Notes under the pieces: generated by a model
What the model saw: the letters and a program-made list of their open reading frames with translations, nothing else
Databases searched by the model: none
Told to the model about the DNA's origin: nothing
Shown here: positions 6,466 to 13,514 of the stretch, in pieces
How the letters are laid out: each line of letters opens with the position of its first letter
Position numbering within the stretch: the first letter of the stretch is position 1
Position numbers and translations under genes: made by a program
Assembly: GCA_033722135.1 (NCBI GenBank)
Contig: JAWVZO010000041.1
Span: 1-15,857, forward strand
Direction of reading: 5' to 3'
Length of the DNA stretch: 15,857 nt
DNA from: QNFN01 sp033722135
GTDB lineage: Bacteria > Pseudomonadota > Gammaproteobacteria > QNFN01

Positions 6466-7344
6466 CTACCGGGGGCGGGGGTGGTGCGCCCTGCCCAGGT
6501 CGTCCGACCAGCGGATCGCCGCGGCGCGGGCCTCCCGGATCTCCCCGTCAGTGAGGTGCGGACCGAGGCGCTCGAGCATCGTCTCGGCCATGCCGGCGGT
6601 TCGCTCGTCGTCGGGGTCCTCGCCGTGCACCTGGGTCGCGAGGTCGTACCAGCGGTAGGCGTCGACGAGGCTGCGCTCGGTGCCGAGTCCGTGGAGCGCC
6701 ATGTTGCCCAGGATCAGCAACGCCGCCTCGCTGCCCTGGAGCGCCGCGCGGTGGAAGAGCTCGAAGGCCTTCTGGTAGTCCCGATCCACACCGCGTCCAT
6801 GGTAATGCATCGCGGCGAGGTTGGCCGTGGCCCCGGCATGACGCTGTCCGGCGGCCCGTTCGAACCAGCGCAGGGCTTCGCGGTAGTCCTGGTCGACGCC
6901 GAGGCCGCGGACGTAGAGTTCCCCTAGCCGGTTCTGCGCGTTGGCGTACCCCTGTTCGGCCGCCCTGCGGTACCAGCGGGCCGCCACGTGACGGTCCTGG
7001 CCGACCGCGTCGCCGAGGTCGTGCTTGCGGGCGAGCCAGTACTGGGCGAGCGGTACGCCGGTCTCGGCCGCCCGGGTGAACCACTCGGTCGCGGCGGTGT
7101 CGTCGCGCGTCACGATGCGGCCCCTGTGGTGCGCTTCGCCGAGCAGGATCGCGGCCTCGGCGTCGCCCCGGGCGGCGCGCCGCTCGAGCGCCGGGAGCGC
7201 CCGCGGCGCCAGGCTGTCGGCACGCGCCAACAGCGCCTGGTCGACGTGCTCCGCGGCCACCGGAACCGCGGTTGCACCGAATAGGAGGAGGACGAGGATC
7301 AGGCGACCCGCCACCTCGTGGGCCCTCCCGGTGAATCCGTTCAT
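6466..7344 (-). CDS. Secreted Sel1-repeat (TPR-like) protein
   Basis: This 292-residue exported protein has five tandem Sel1-like repeats of 36 residues, from about residue 58 to 240. Each fits the pattern of alanine- and leucine-rich helix, YxxGxGVxxDxxxAxxWFxxAAxxG. A signal peptide is visible: a hydrophobic run LILVLLLFGATAV near 15-27 and a likely signal peptidase I site after VAA (residue 31). Sel1 proteins are protein-binding scaffolds in envelope assembly, signalling or stress. I chose the ATG at 7344, which has GGAGG 12 bases upstream, over ATG 7356, which abuts that site; both give the same mature protein. The open frame extends to 7512 but would cross the NtrC sites and lose the signal peptide's N-terminal position. 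It is divergent from amt, so nitrogen control could reach it, but no sigma54 element faces it. The partner is unknown. Confidence 0.85.
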   Translation of the reverse strand: MNGFTGRAHEVAGRLILVLLLFGATAVPVAAEHVDQALLARADSLAPRALPALERRAARGDAEAAILLGEAHHRGRIVTRDDTAATEWFTRAAETGVPLAQYWLARKHDLGDAVGQDRHVAARWYRRAAEQGYANAQNRLGELYVRGLGVDQDYREALRWFERAAGQRHAGATANLAAMHYHGRGVDRDYQKAFELFHRAALQGSEAALLILGNMALHGLGTERSLVDAYRWYDLATQVHGEDPDDERTAGMAETMLERLGPHLTDGEIREARAAAIRWSDDLGRAHHPRPR

Positions 7345-7414
7345 GACGATCGCCATCCTCCCGCAGCCGGATCCTCGTAGAAACCATAGCATCGCCGGGG
7401 CGTGGCGTACCGCC

Positions 7415-7429
7415 GCACCGGGAAGGTGC
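7415..7429. promoter_or_regulatory. NtrC-type binding site, distal
   Basis: GCACC-GGGAA-GGTGC is a perfect dyad matching the NtrC consensus GCACC-N5-GGTGC. Its centre is at 7422, about 149 bases upstream of the predicted amt start point and 32 bases from the next site. Confidence 0.72.
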
Positions 7430-7446
7430 CGGTGCCCCACGCCGAT

Positions 7447-7461
7447 GCACGATGGTGGTGC
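7447..7461. promoter_or_regulatory. NtrC-type binding site, middle
   Basis: GCAC-GATGGTG-GTGC keeps the core GCAC-N7-GTGC half-sites of an NtrC box but is less symmetric inside than the flanking two. Its centre is at 7454, so the three sites lie on one face of the helix at about three turns each. Confidence 0.65.
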
Positions 7462-7477
7462 GTAGAGGAGGGGCTGC

Positions 7478-7492
7478 GCACCAATCGGGTGC
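7478..7492. promoter_or_regulatory. NtrC-type binding site, proximal
   Basis: GCACC-AATCG-GGTGC is a perfect dyad; with flanking bases it extends to GCGCACC-N5-GGTGCGC (7476-7494). The centre at 7485 is 31 bases from the middle site and about 86 bases upstream of the predicted start point. This is the strongest single site. Confidence 0.75.
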
Positions 7493-7511
7493 GCGAGTTG
7501 CCCGTATAGCA

Positions 7512-7527
7512 TTTCAAGCTATTGAAA
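7512..7527. promoter_or_regulatory. IHF-like site between enhancer and sigma54 promoter
   Basis: TTTCAA-GCTA-TTGAAA is a perfect six-base inverted repeat in a local AT-rich patch. Read on either strand it fits the IHF consensus WATCAANNNNTTR with one mismatch. It sits midway between the NtrC sites and the -24/-12 element, which is where IHF bends DNA in many sigma54 promoters. It could instead be an operator for another regulator. Confidence 0.5.
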
Positions 7528-7544
7528 CGAATGCTTTATATATT

Positions 7545-7560
7545 TGGAACGATACCTGCT
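7545..7560 (+). promoter_or_regulatory. Sigma54 (RpoN) promoter of amt
   Basis: TGGAACG-ATAC-CTGCT matches the sigma54 consensus TGGCACG-N4-TTGCW with two mismatches. The invariant GG (7546-7547) and GC (7558-7559) are exactly ten bases apart. Transcription would start near 7571, leaving a leader of about 24 bases that contains the amt ribosome site. No good sigma70 promoter is seen for amt. Confidence 0.8.
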
Positions 7561-7594
7561 TATGGAAGTGGAAATCCCTTTCCAGGAGAGATCC

Positions 7595-8788
7595 ATGCAG
7601 TCCCTACAGGCGGGTATCGACGTCCTCTTCGTGCTGCTCGGCGCCATCATGGTGCTGGCCATGCATTCCGGCTTCGCGTTCCTCGAGGTCGGCACCGTAC
7701 GTTCCAAGAACCAGGTCAACGCGCTGGTCAAGATCATCTGCGATTTCGCGGCGTCGACCATCGGCTACTTCTTCATCGGCTACGCGGTCGCCTACGGGGC
7801 CGGCTTCCTCGACCCCGCGCCGGACCTGGTCGACAAGAACGGTTACGAACTGGTCAAGTTCTTCTTCCTGCTGACCTTTGCCGCGGCGATCCCGGCGATC
7901 GTCTCCGGGGGCATCGCCGAGCGGGCCCGCTTCTACCCGCAGCTGGTCGCCACCTTCCTGCTGGTCAGCCTGGTCTACCCGTTCTTCGAGGGCATCACCT
8001 GGAACGGCAATTTCGGCATCCAGGGCTGGTTCGAGTCGACCTTCGGCGCCGGCTTCCACGACTTCGCCGGCTCCATCGTGGTGCACGCCGTCGGCGGCTG
8101 GATCGCGCTCACCGCCGTGCTGCTGCTCGGGCCGCGCCAGGGGCGTTACGGCAAGGGTGGCATGATGACCGCGCATCCGCCGTCGAGCATCCCGTTCCTG
8201 GCGCTCGGCGCATGGATCCTCACCGTCGGCTGGTTCGGCTTCAACGTCATGTCCGCGCAGAGCGTCGAGGGAATCTCCGGCCTGGTCGCGGTCAACTCGC
8301 TGATGGCGATGGTGGGCGGCATCCTCGCGGCACTGTTCGTCGGCAGGAACGACCCGGGCTTCGTGCACAACGGCCCGCTGGCGGGCCTGGTCGCGGTCTG
8401 CGCCGGATCGGACCTGATGCATCCGCTCGGCGCGCTGGTCACCGGGGGCGTGGCCGGGGCGCTGTTCGTCTGGACCTTCACGCTGACCCAGAACAAGTGG
8501 AAGATCGACGACGTCCTCGGCGTCTGGCCCCTGCACGGCCTCTGCGGCCTCTGGGGCGGGATCGCCGCCGGCATCTTCGGCCTGGAGGCGCTCGGTGGCC
8601 TGGGCGGCGTCCACCCGCTGGTGCAGCTGCTCGGCTCGGCGCTCGGCGTCGGTGTGGCCCTGGGCGGCGGCGTCCTCGTCTACGGCGTGATCCGGGCCAC
8701 GGTCGGGCTGCGCCTGAGCGAGGAGGAGGAGTTCAACGGCGCGGATCTCAGCATCCACAAGATCAGCGCCACGCCCGCGAAGGACTGA
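7595..8788 (+). CDS. amt: Ammonium transporter, Amt family
   Basis: This inner-membrane channel of 397 residues imports ammonium as a trimer. Eleven membrane helices fit the hydrophobic pattern. Key residues are visible: the twin pore histidines H154 (IVVHAVGG) and H304 (PLHGLCGLWGG), and the conserved aspartate D146 (HDFAGS). The first helix begins right after the start (MQSLQAGIDVLFVLLG), so there is no cleaved signal peptide of the E. coli AmtB sort. ATG 7595 is preceded by AGGAGAG (7584-7590); an in-frame ATG at 7544 is rejected because it overlaps the -24 element. The cytosolic tail EEEEFNGADLSIHKISATPAKD lacks the HGE-x-AY ending common in AmtB proteins, and no PII gene (glnK) is adjacent. 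The upstream NtrC, IHF and sigma54 sites imply induction under nitrogen limitation. Confidence 0.95.
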   Translation: MQSLQAGIDVLFVLLGAIMVLAMHSGFAFLEVGTVRSKNQVNALVKIICDFAASTIGYFFIGYAVAYGAGFLDPAPDLVDKNGYELVKFFFLLTFAAAIPAIVSGGIAERARFYPQLVATFLLVSLVYPFFEGITWNGNFGIQGWFESTFGAGFHDFAGSIVVHAVGGWIALTAVLLLGPRQGRYGKGGMMTAHPPSSIPFLALGAWILTVGWFGFNVMSAQSVEGISGLVAVNSLMAMVGGILAALFVGRNDPGFVHNGPLAGLVAVCAGSDLMHPLGALVTGGVAGALFVWTFTLTQNKWKIDDVLGVWPLHGLCGLWGGIAAGIFGLEALGGLGGVHPLVQLLGSALGVGVALGGGVLVYGVIRATVGLRLSEEEEFNGADLSIHKISATPAKD

Positions 8789-8798
8789 ACCGGCGGAT

Positions 8799-8828
8799 CC
8801 CGGGGCGGGCCACGCGGCCCGTCCCGGG
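8799..8828. terminator. Strong bidirectional hairpin between amt and queD
   Basis: Arms 8799-8811 and 8816-8828 form a 13-base-pair stem with one G-T pair and an ACGC loop. It starts ten bases after the amt stop and lies between two convergent genes. There is no T-run on either side, so termination may be weak or Rho-assisted, but the position suits a shared transcript end. Confidence 0.55.
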
Positions 8829-8875
8829 GCGCCTCGCCCACCACCGTCGGAGGACGGCGAGGCCGCGGCCGGACG

Positions 8876-9277
8876 CTACGGCCGGTAGGTGGCGCAGGCG
8901 GTGTCGGTCTCCCAGAGCGTGACCTCGACCACCGGGAACCCCGCCTCGACGGCGACCTCGTAGAGCAGCCGCGCGATGTTCTCCGCCGTCGGGTTGCGCT
9001 TCATGGTGAAGACCCGTTCGCCGGCGGCCTCGAGCACCGGCAGCACCGGATCCTCCGGGTGCAGCAGCATCGTGTGGTCGATCTCGCGCTCGACCCAGGC
9101 CTTGAGGGCGTCGCCGATGTCGCCGAAGTCGCGCACCATCCCCTGGCCGTCGAGCTCGCCCGACTCGAGCGTGATCACGGCGCGCGCGTTGTGGCCGTGC
9201 AGGTGGCGGCACTTCCCGGCGTGCTCGAGCAGCCGGTGGCCGTAGCAGAAGCTGATCTGTTTGCTGATCCTGTACAT
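8876..9277 (-). CDS. queD: 6-carboxytetrahydropterin synthase QueD (6-pyruvoyltetrahydropterin synthase family)
   Basis: QueD turns 7,8-dihydroneopterin triphosphate into 6-carboxy-5,6,7,8-tetrahydropterin, the second step towards preQ0 and queuosine in tRNA. This 133-residue protein keeps the zinc histidines H14, H27 and H29 (YGHRL and LHGHN), the catalytic cysteine C23 (GKCRHLHGH), the D67-H68 pair (EREIDHTML) and the pterin-anchoring glutamate E123 (LWETDTA). Length is typical. The start at 9277 (MYRISKQISF) is the normal family N-terminus, with only a weak ribosome site. It lies 88 bases downstream of the AMMECR1-like gene on the same strand but has its own probable promoter. No queC, queE or folE is in the window. 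The family also contains PTPS-like enzymes of other pathways, so the queuosine role is probable, not shown. Confidence 0.85.
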   Translation of the reverse strand: MYRISKQISFCYGHRLLEHAGKCRHLHGHNARAVITLESGELDGQGMVRDFGDIGDALKAWVEREIDHTMLLHPEDPVLPVLEAAGERVFTMKRNPTAENIARLLYEVAVEAGFPVVEVTLWETDTACATYRP

Positions 9278-9303
9278 CGCTGTCGCGCCGGATGGGTCCC
9301 GCG

Positions 9304-9332
9304 ATTCTACCGGGCGCCGGACGGGGTGTCGC
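9304..9332 (-). promoter_or_regulatory. Probable sigma70 promoter of queD
   Basis: On the minus strand GCGACA (9332-9327) and TAGAAT (9309-9304) are 17 bases apart. The -10 matches consensus at five of six bases and the -35 at four of six. Transcription would start near 9297, about 20 bases before the queD ATG, so queD need not depend on the AMMECR1-like operon upstream. Confidence 0.5.
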
Positions 9333-9365
9333 CACGCGCGGCCGGTCGGCTCGGGCGGGCGCGGC

Positions 9366-9938
9366 TCAACCGAACCGCTCGGTCGTGTAGCGCGATACGG
9401 TGAGCGACGCCGACCAGTAATCGGCTGGCAGGCCGGCCTTGCGCTTGAGATGGGCCAGGAAATCGCGCGGCTCGGGAAGCTGCTCCCAGACCGACGGGAG
9501 GAACGTGCCGCTGCGGCCGAGGTCGGCGAGCACGAGGCCGTCGACGCCCGGACGCAGCTGGGCCAGCAGCTCCGCCTCGGAGCCGCACCGCATCGGCTCC
9601 GGTGGGCTGAGCACGGAGATCTCGAGTTCCAGGCGCGGCGCCTCGTCCTCCGTGACGGGCGGGAAGCGGGGGTCCCGAAACGCCGCGGCGTAGGCGTTCC
9701 CGGCGACGTCCTCGACGAGCGGGCGACGCGCCTCGAGCGAGCCGATGCAGCCGCGCAGCAGGCCGTCGAGGTGCAGCGTCACGAAGCATGCGCGGCGGGC
9801 CAGGAGGATCTCGGGGTAGCCCTCCGGATCCGGGCGCAGCGGTTCGCCATGAGCGAGGCCGTGGGCGATCGAGGCCCGGGCCAGCGCCAGCAACTCGCGG
9901 CGCTCCAGCGCGCCGTAGGTCGCCTCAGTGGAAGGCAT
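9366..9938 (-). CDS. amrA: AmmeMemoRadiSam system protein A (AMMECR1-like)
   Basis: This 190-residue cytosolic protein belongs to the AMMECR1 family, found in all domains of life. It has the family signature LRGCIGS (61-67) and the later block AFRDPRFPPVTEDE (about 86-99). The C-terminal part reads FLPSVWEQLPEPRDFLAHLKRKAGLP, which is also typical. The chosen ATG at 9938 lies inside the end of the Memo-like gene (14-base overlap), giving the usual family length; the frame stays open to 10073 without family-like sequence. Together with the overlapping Memo-like gene and the divergent radical-SAM gene it makes up the AmmeMemoRadiSam trio. Its molecular role is not established to my knowledge; the invariant cysteine C64 in the signature is the most likely active or binding residue. 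Confidence 0.9.
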   Translation of the reverse strand: MPSTEATYGALERRELLALARASIAHGLAHGEPLRPDPEGYPEILLARRACFVTLHLDGLLRGCIGSLEARRPLVEDVAGNAYAAAFRDPRFPPVTEDEAPRLELEISVLSPPEPMRCGSEAELLAQLRPGVDGLVLADLGRSGTFLPSVWEQLPEPRDFLAHLKRKAGLPADYWSASLTVSRYTTERFG

Positions 9939-10722
9939 AGGCGCCGTAGCCCACGACGTGGTCGCGGCTGCCGGCGGTGTCGCCCGAATTGCGTACGTCG
10001 AGGGTCTCGCAGGCGAGCCCGCGGGTGCGGGCGACGTGCAGCAGGCCGTTGATCGGGTTGCGTCCGCAGGCATGGTCGTACGCGATGCGCTCCGGCGCGA
10101 GGTCGGCGATCGCCGCGCTGGTCGCCGCGTCGAGCCGGCGGGCCGTGTCGTAGTCGTGGTAGTGGCTGAGGTCGGAGCTGATCACGATCAGCGTCTCGTC
10201 CCCGCCCCAGCTCTTCTCGAGCACCGCGCCGACCTCCTCCGGCGAGGCGTCCCCGACCACCAGCGGCACCACCTCGAACTCGGCCAGGGCCTCCTGCAGG
10301 AACGGCAGGTGGACCTCGAGGCTGTGCTCCATCGCGTGGGCCTCGTCGAGCAGGCGGACCTGCGGCAGTTCGAGCAGCGCGGTGACCGTCTCGGTGTCGA
10401 CCGGGACGTCGCCGAGCGGTGTGCGGAAACGGGTCGCGCGGGTCGCCGCCAAACCGGGAAAGGCGACGCGGTGGGCCGGTCCAAGGAGGACGACCCGCCG
10501 GATCCGTTCCCGGACCGGTCCCAGGAGACGGTACGCCGTCGCGGCGACCGGCCCGGAGTAGACGTAGCCGGCGTGCGGCACGATCAGCGCCTTCGGCGGC
10601 GGTCCCGCATCCCGTGGAGAATCCATCGCCGTGCCGAGTAGGGCGGTCACGGCGTCGTGCAGCTCGTCGCGGTCGGCGGGATAGAAGAGCCCGGCGACCG
10701 CCGGTTCGCGCAGGGTGGCCAT
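9925..10722 (-). CDS. amrB: AmmeMemoRadiSam system protein B (Memo-like)
   Basis: This 265-residue cytosolic protein belongs to the Memo family, whose fold resembles class III extradiol dioxygenases (LigB type). It begins with the typical REPAVAGLFYPAD. Putative metal or active-site residues are H50 (IVPHAGYVYSG), H84 (LGPAHRV), H187 (SSDLSHYHDY) and C229 (ACGRNPINGLL), with the further family block MEHSLEVHLPFLQ at 131-143. ATG 10722 is chosen because family sequence starts there and GAGAG lies upstream; the frame extends 17 codons further to 10773. It overlaps the AMMECR1-like gene by 14 bases and is divergent from the radical-SAM gene, 104 bases away. The fold suggests a metal-dependent oxygenase or binding role, but no bacterial substrate is known to me. 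Confidence 0.92.
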   Translation of the reverse strand: MATLREPAVAGLFYPADRDELHDAVTALLGTAMDSPRDAGPPPKALIVPHAGYVYSGPVAATAYRLLGPVRERIRRVVLLGPAHRVAFPGLAATRATRFRTPLGDVPVDTETVTALLELPQVRLLDEAHAMEHSLEVHLPFLQEALAEFEVVPLVVGDASPEEVGAVLEKSWGGDETLIVISSDLSHYHDYDTARRLDAATSAAIADLAPERIAYDHACGRNPINGLLHVARTRGLACETLDVRNSGDTAGSRDHVVGYGAYAFH

Positions 10723-10786
10723 GGCGTCTCTCGTACTCTGTTCCCTGGTCCAAGGGTAGTCCAGACGCCGCACTTCGAGGCTTGGC

Positions 10787-10792
10787 TATAGT
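10787..10792 (+). promoter_or_regulatory. Possible -10 element in the Memo / radical-SAM divergent region
   Basis: TATAGT matches the -10 consensus at five of six bases, 34 bases before the chosen radical-SAM start, in the 104-base region between the divergent genes. No recognisable -35 is seen at 16-18 bases spacing. I could not place a convincing promoter for the leftward Memo gene. Confidence 0.35.
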
Positions 10793-10826
10793 CAGACCAG
10801 TTGAGATGAGCGACACCGGAGGGGGC

Positions 10827-11912
<1,086 letters not shown>

Positions 11913-11948
11913 CGCCGTGGTCCAACGAGAAGGGAGGAGCCGACCCAG

Positions 11949-12467
11949 ATGACGCGCGAGCTGCTGATCCTGCGCCACGCCAAGTCGGCGTGGGACACGC
12001 CGGCGAAGCGCGATTTCGACCGTCCCCTGAACGGCCGGGGCAAGCGCGATGCGCCGCGAGTCGGCGCGTGGCTGGGCGATCGCGGCCTGGTGCCGGATCA
12101 CATCGTCGCCTCGCCGGCCCGCCGGGCCCGGCAGACCGTGCGCCGAGCATGCGAGGCGATGGGTATCGATACCGGTCGGGTCGACTGGCAGGAACGGATC
12201 TACCTCGCCGAGATCCCGACCCTGTTACGGGTTCTGGAGGCGTGCCCGCCAACCGCGAACCGGGTGCTGCTGGTCGGGCACAATCCCGGACTCGAGGAAC
12301 TTCTCACCTACCTCGGGGGCGTGCAACTGCCGTTGCCGGACGGTGGCAAGCGGTTGCCGACGGCCACGCTGGCCCGTCTCGCCCTGCCCGATGACTGGTC
12401 CTCGCTCAAGGCGGGCCATGGCGAGTTGCTCGACTGGGTCCGGCCGCGGGATCTCCCGGAAGTGTGA
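11949..12467 (+). CDS. sixA: SixA-type histidine phosphatase
   Basis: This 172-residue cytosolic protein is of the histidine phosphatase (phosphoglycerate-mutase-like) superfamily. The phosphorylated histidine H10 sits in ILRHAKSAW, the second catalytic histidine H111 in LLVGHNPGLEEL, and the arginine of ASPARRARQT (R58) completes the phosphate pocket. Length and the RHAKS form point to the SixA group, which removes phosphate from phosphohistidine on signalling or PTS-related HPt domains. GGGAGGAG (11932-11939) lies 9 bases before the ATG. It follows the radical-SAM gene by 36 bases on the same strand, so co-transcription is likely, though a functional link is not evident. No histidine kinase or PTS gene is in the window, so the partner is unknown. 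Confidence 0.87.
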   Translation: MTRELLILRHAKSAWDTPAKRDFDRPLNGRGKRDAPRVGAWLGDRGLVPDHIVASPARRARQTVRRACEAMGIDTGRVDWQERIYLAEIPTLLRVLEACPPTANRVLLVGHNPGLEELLTYLGGVQLPLPDGGKRLPTATLARLALPDDWSSLKAGHGELLDWVRPRDLPEV

Positions 12468-12499
12468 CGGCGTCGACGCTCCGGCATCCACGGGTCTGC

Positions 12500-12505
12500 T
12501 AGACT
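12500..12505 (+). promoter_or_regulatory. Possible -10 element very close to the lipoprotein start
   Basis: TAGACT lies only ten bases before the ATG at 12516. If it is a -10, the message would begin about three to four bases before the start codon. No ribosome site is visible before that ATG and no good -35 is present. A ten-base palindrome GCGTCGACGC sits just upstream at 12470-12479. Confidence 0.25.
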
Positions 12506-12515
12506 GCCAGCCGCA

Positions 12516-13505
12516 ATGCGTGGCAGCAGACCCAAGCACGAGAGTTGGTACGGGTTCGCACTTCTCGCGAGCGTGGCCCTGACGGCCTGCGCCCCGTCTT
12601 CGCTCACCCCACCCGACCCCCTGGTAGCCTCCACCTGCAGTGCCGAGGTCGACGACGCGCGATGGCGGGCCGCCCAGGTCGCGGGCACGCCCGAGCAGTT
12701 CCGCGCCTACCTTGCCGCGTGTCCGCGGGGACGACATGCCGATCGGGCCCGTGCACGGCTGAACAGCGCGGAAACACCTTGGGAGCCCGAAATGGTGGCG
12801 ATCGAAGGTGGCTGTTTCCTGATGGGCAGCGCCGCGAGTGATGCGCAACGCGATCCCGACGAGCGCCGTCACGAGGTCTGCGTCGACGATTTCGAGATCG
12901 CCCGCTACGAGGTCACCTTCGACGAGTACGACCGTTTCGCCGCCGCGACCGGCAGGGAACCGCCCTACGACGAGGGCTGGGGGCGCGGTCGCCAGCCGGT
13001 GATCAACGTCAGCTGGGAGGACGCCACCGCCTACGCGCAATGGCTCAGCAAGGCCACCGGCCGCATCTACCGTCTGCCGACCGAGGCCGAGTGGGAGTAC
13101 GCCTGCCGCAGCGGCGGCCAGGCGCAGCGCTACTGCGGTGCGCAGCGCGCCAATCCGTACGGCTGCTATGCCGACAACTGCCGGGGACGGGCGCACCAGG
13201 TCGGCGGCCGGCCGCCCAACGCGCTCGGCATCCACGACATGAGCGGCAACGTCGGCGAATGGACCTGCTCGACCTACGACCCGCGCTACCGCGGCAGCGA
13301 GGCCCGCTGCGCCGGGCCACACGAGGACGGCGCCAGGGTCGGTCGCGGCGGCTCGTGGCTCGACGAGGAGCACTACCTCAGGGCGGCCTCGCGCGACGGC
13401 AACCACAAGCGCTTTCGCGCCATCACCCTCGGCTTCCGCCTGGCGCGCGACGGCGGACCCTGCCTGCGACTCGCCGGGACGGCGCCCGCCAGCGACGCCT
13501 GCTGA
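12516..13505 (+). CDS. Cysteine-rich SUMF1/FGE-fold lipoprotein
   Basis: This 329-residue exported protein has a lipobox LTAC (lipidated C25, followed by alanine, so outer-membrane sorting is expected). A short helical motif FRAYLAACPRGRHADRARARL (62-82) resembles the small repeats often found before SUMF1 domains. A SUMF1 / formylglycine-generating-enzyme-like domain then covers about 93-310. Its landmarks are GGCFLMGS, RLPTEAEWEYACR, DMSGNVGEWT, RGGSW and LGFRLAR. Where true FGE has its active cysteine pair this protein reads WLDEEHYLRAASRD, so it is probably not a sulfatase activator but a binding protein or another enzyme. Besides C25 there are twelve cysteines, an even number that suits disulfides in the periplasm. 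It has no clear ribosome site. It follows sixA by 48 bases and is convergent with valS, nine bases away. Confidence 0.88.
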   Translation: MRGSRPKHESWYGFALLASVALTACAPSSLTPPDPLVASTCSAEVDDARWRAAQVAGTPEQFRAYLAACPRGRHADRARARLNSAETPWEPEMVAIEGGCFLMGSAASDAQRDPDERRHEVCVDDFEIARYEVTFDEYDRFAAATGREPPYDEGWGRGRQPVINVSWEDATAYAQWLSKATGRIYRLPTEAEWEYACRSGGQAQRYCGAQRANPYGCYADNCRGRAHQVGGRPPNALGIHDMSGNVGEWTCSTYDPRYRGSEARCAGPHEDGARVGRGGSWLDEEHYLRAASRDGNHKRFRAITLGFRLARDGGPCLRLAGTAPASDAC

Positions 13506-13514
13506 GCGGCGCGC

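Noticed and set aside
7345..7512. N-terminal extension of the Sel1-repeat protein
   Set aside because: It would bury the signal peptide and cross two perfect NtrC dyads; the ATG at 7344 gives a normal export signal.
7544..7594. Amt start at ATG 7544, adding 17 residues
   Set aside because: It lies on the -24 element, before the predicted transcript start, and lacks a ribosome site; ATG 7595 has AGGAGAG at good spacing and the family N-terminus.
12516..13505. True formylglycine-generating enzyme
   Set aside because: The cysteine pair needed for the oxidase reaction is absent from the expected C-terminal segment.
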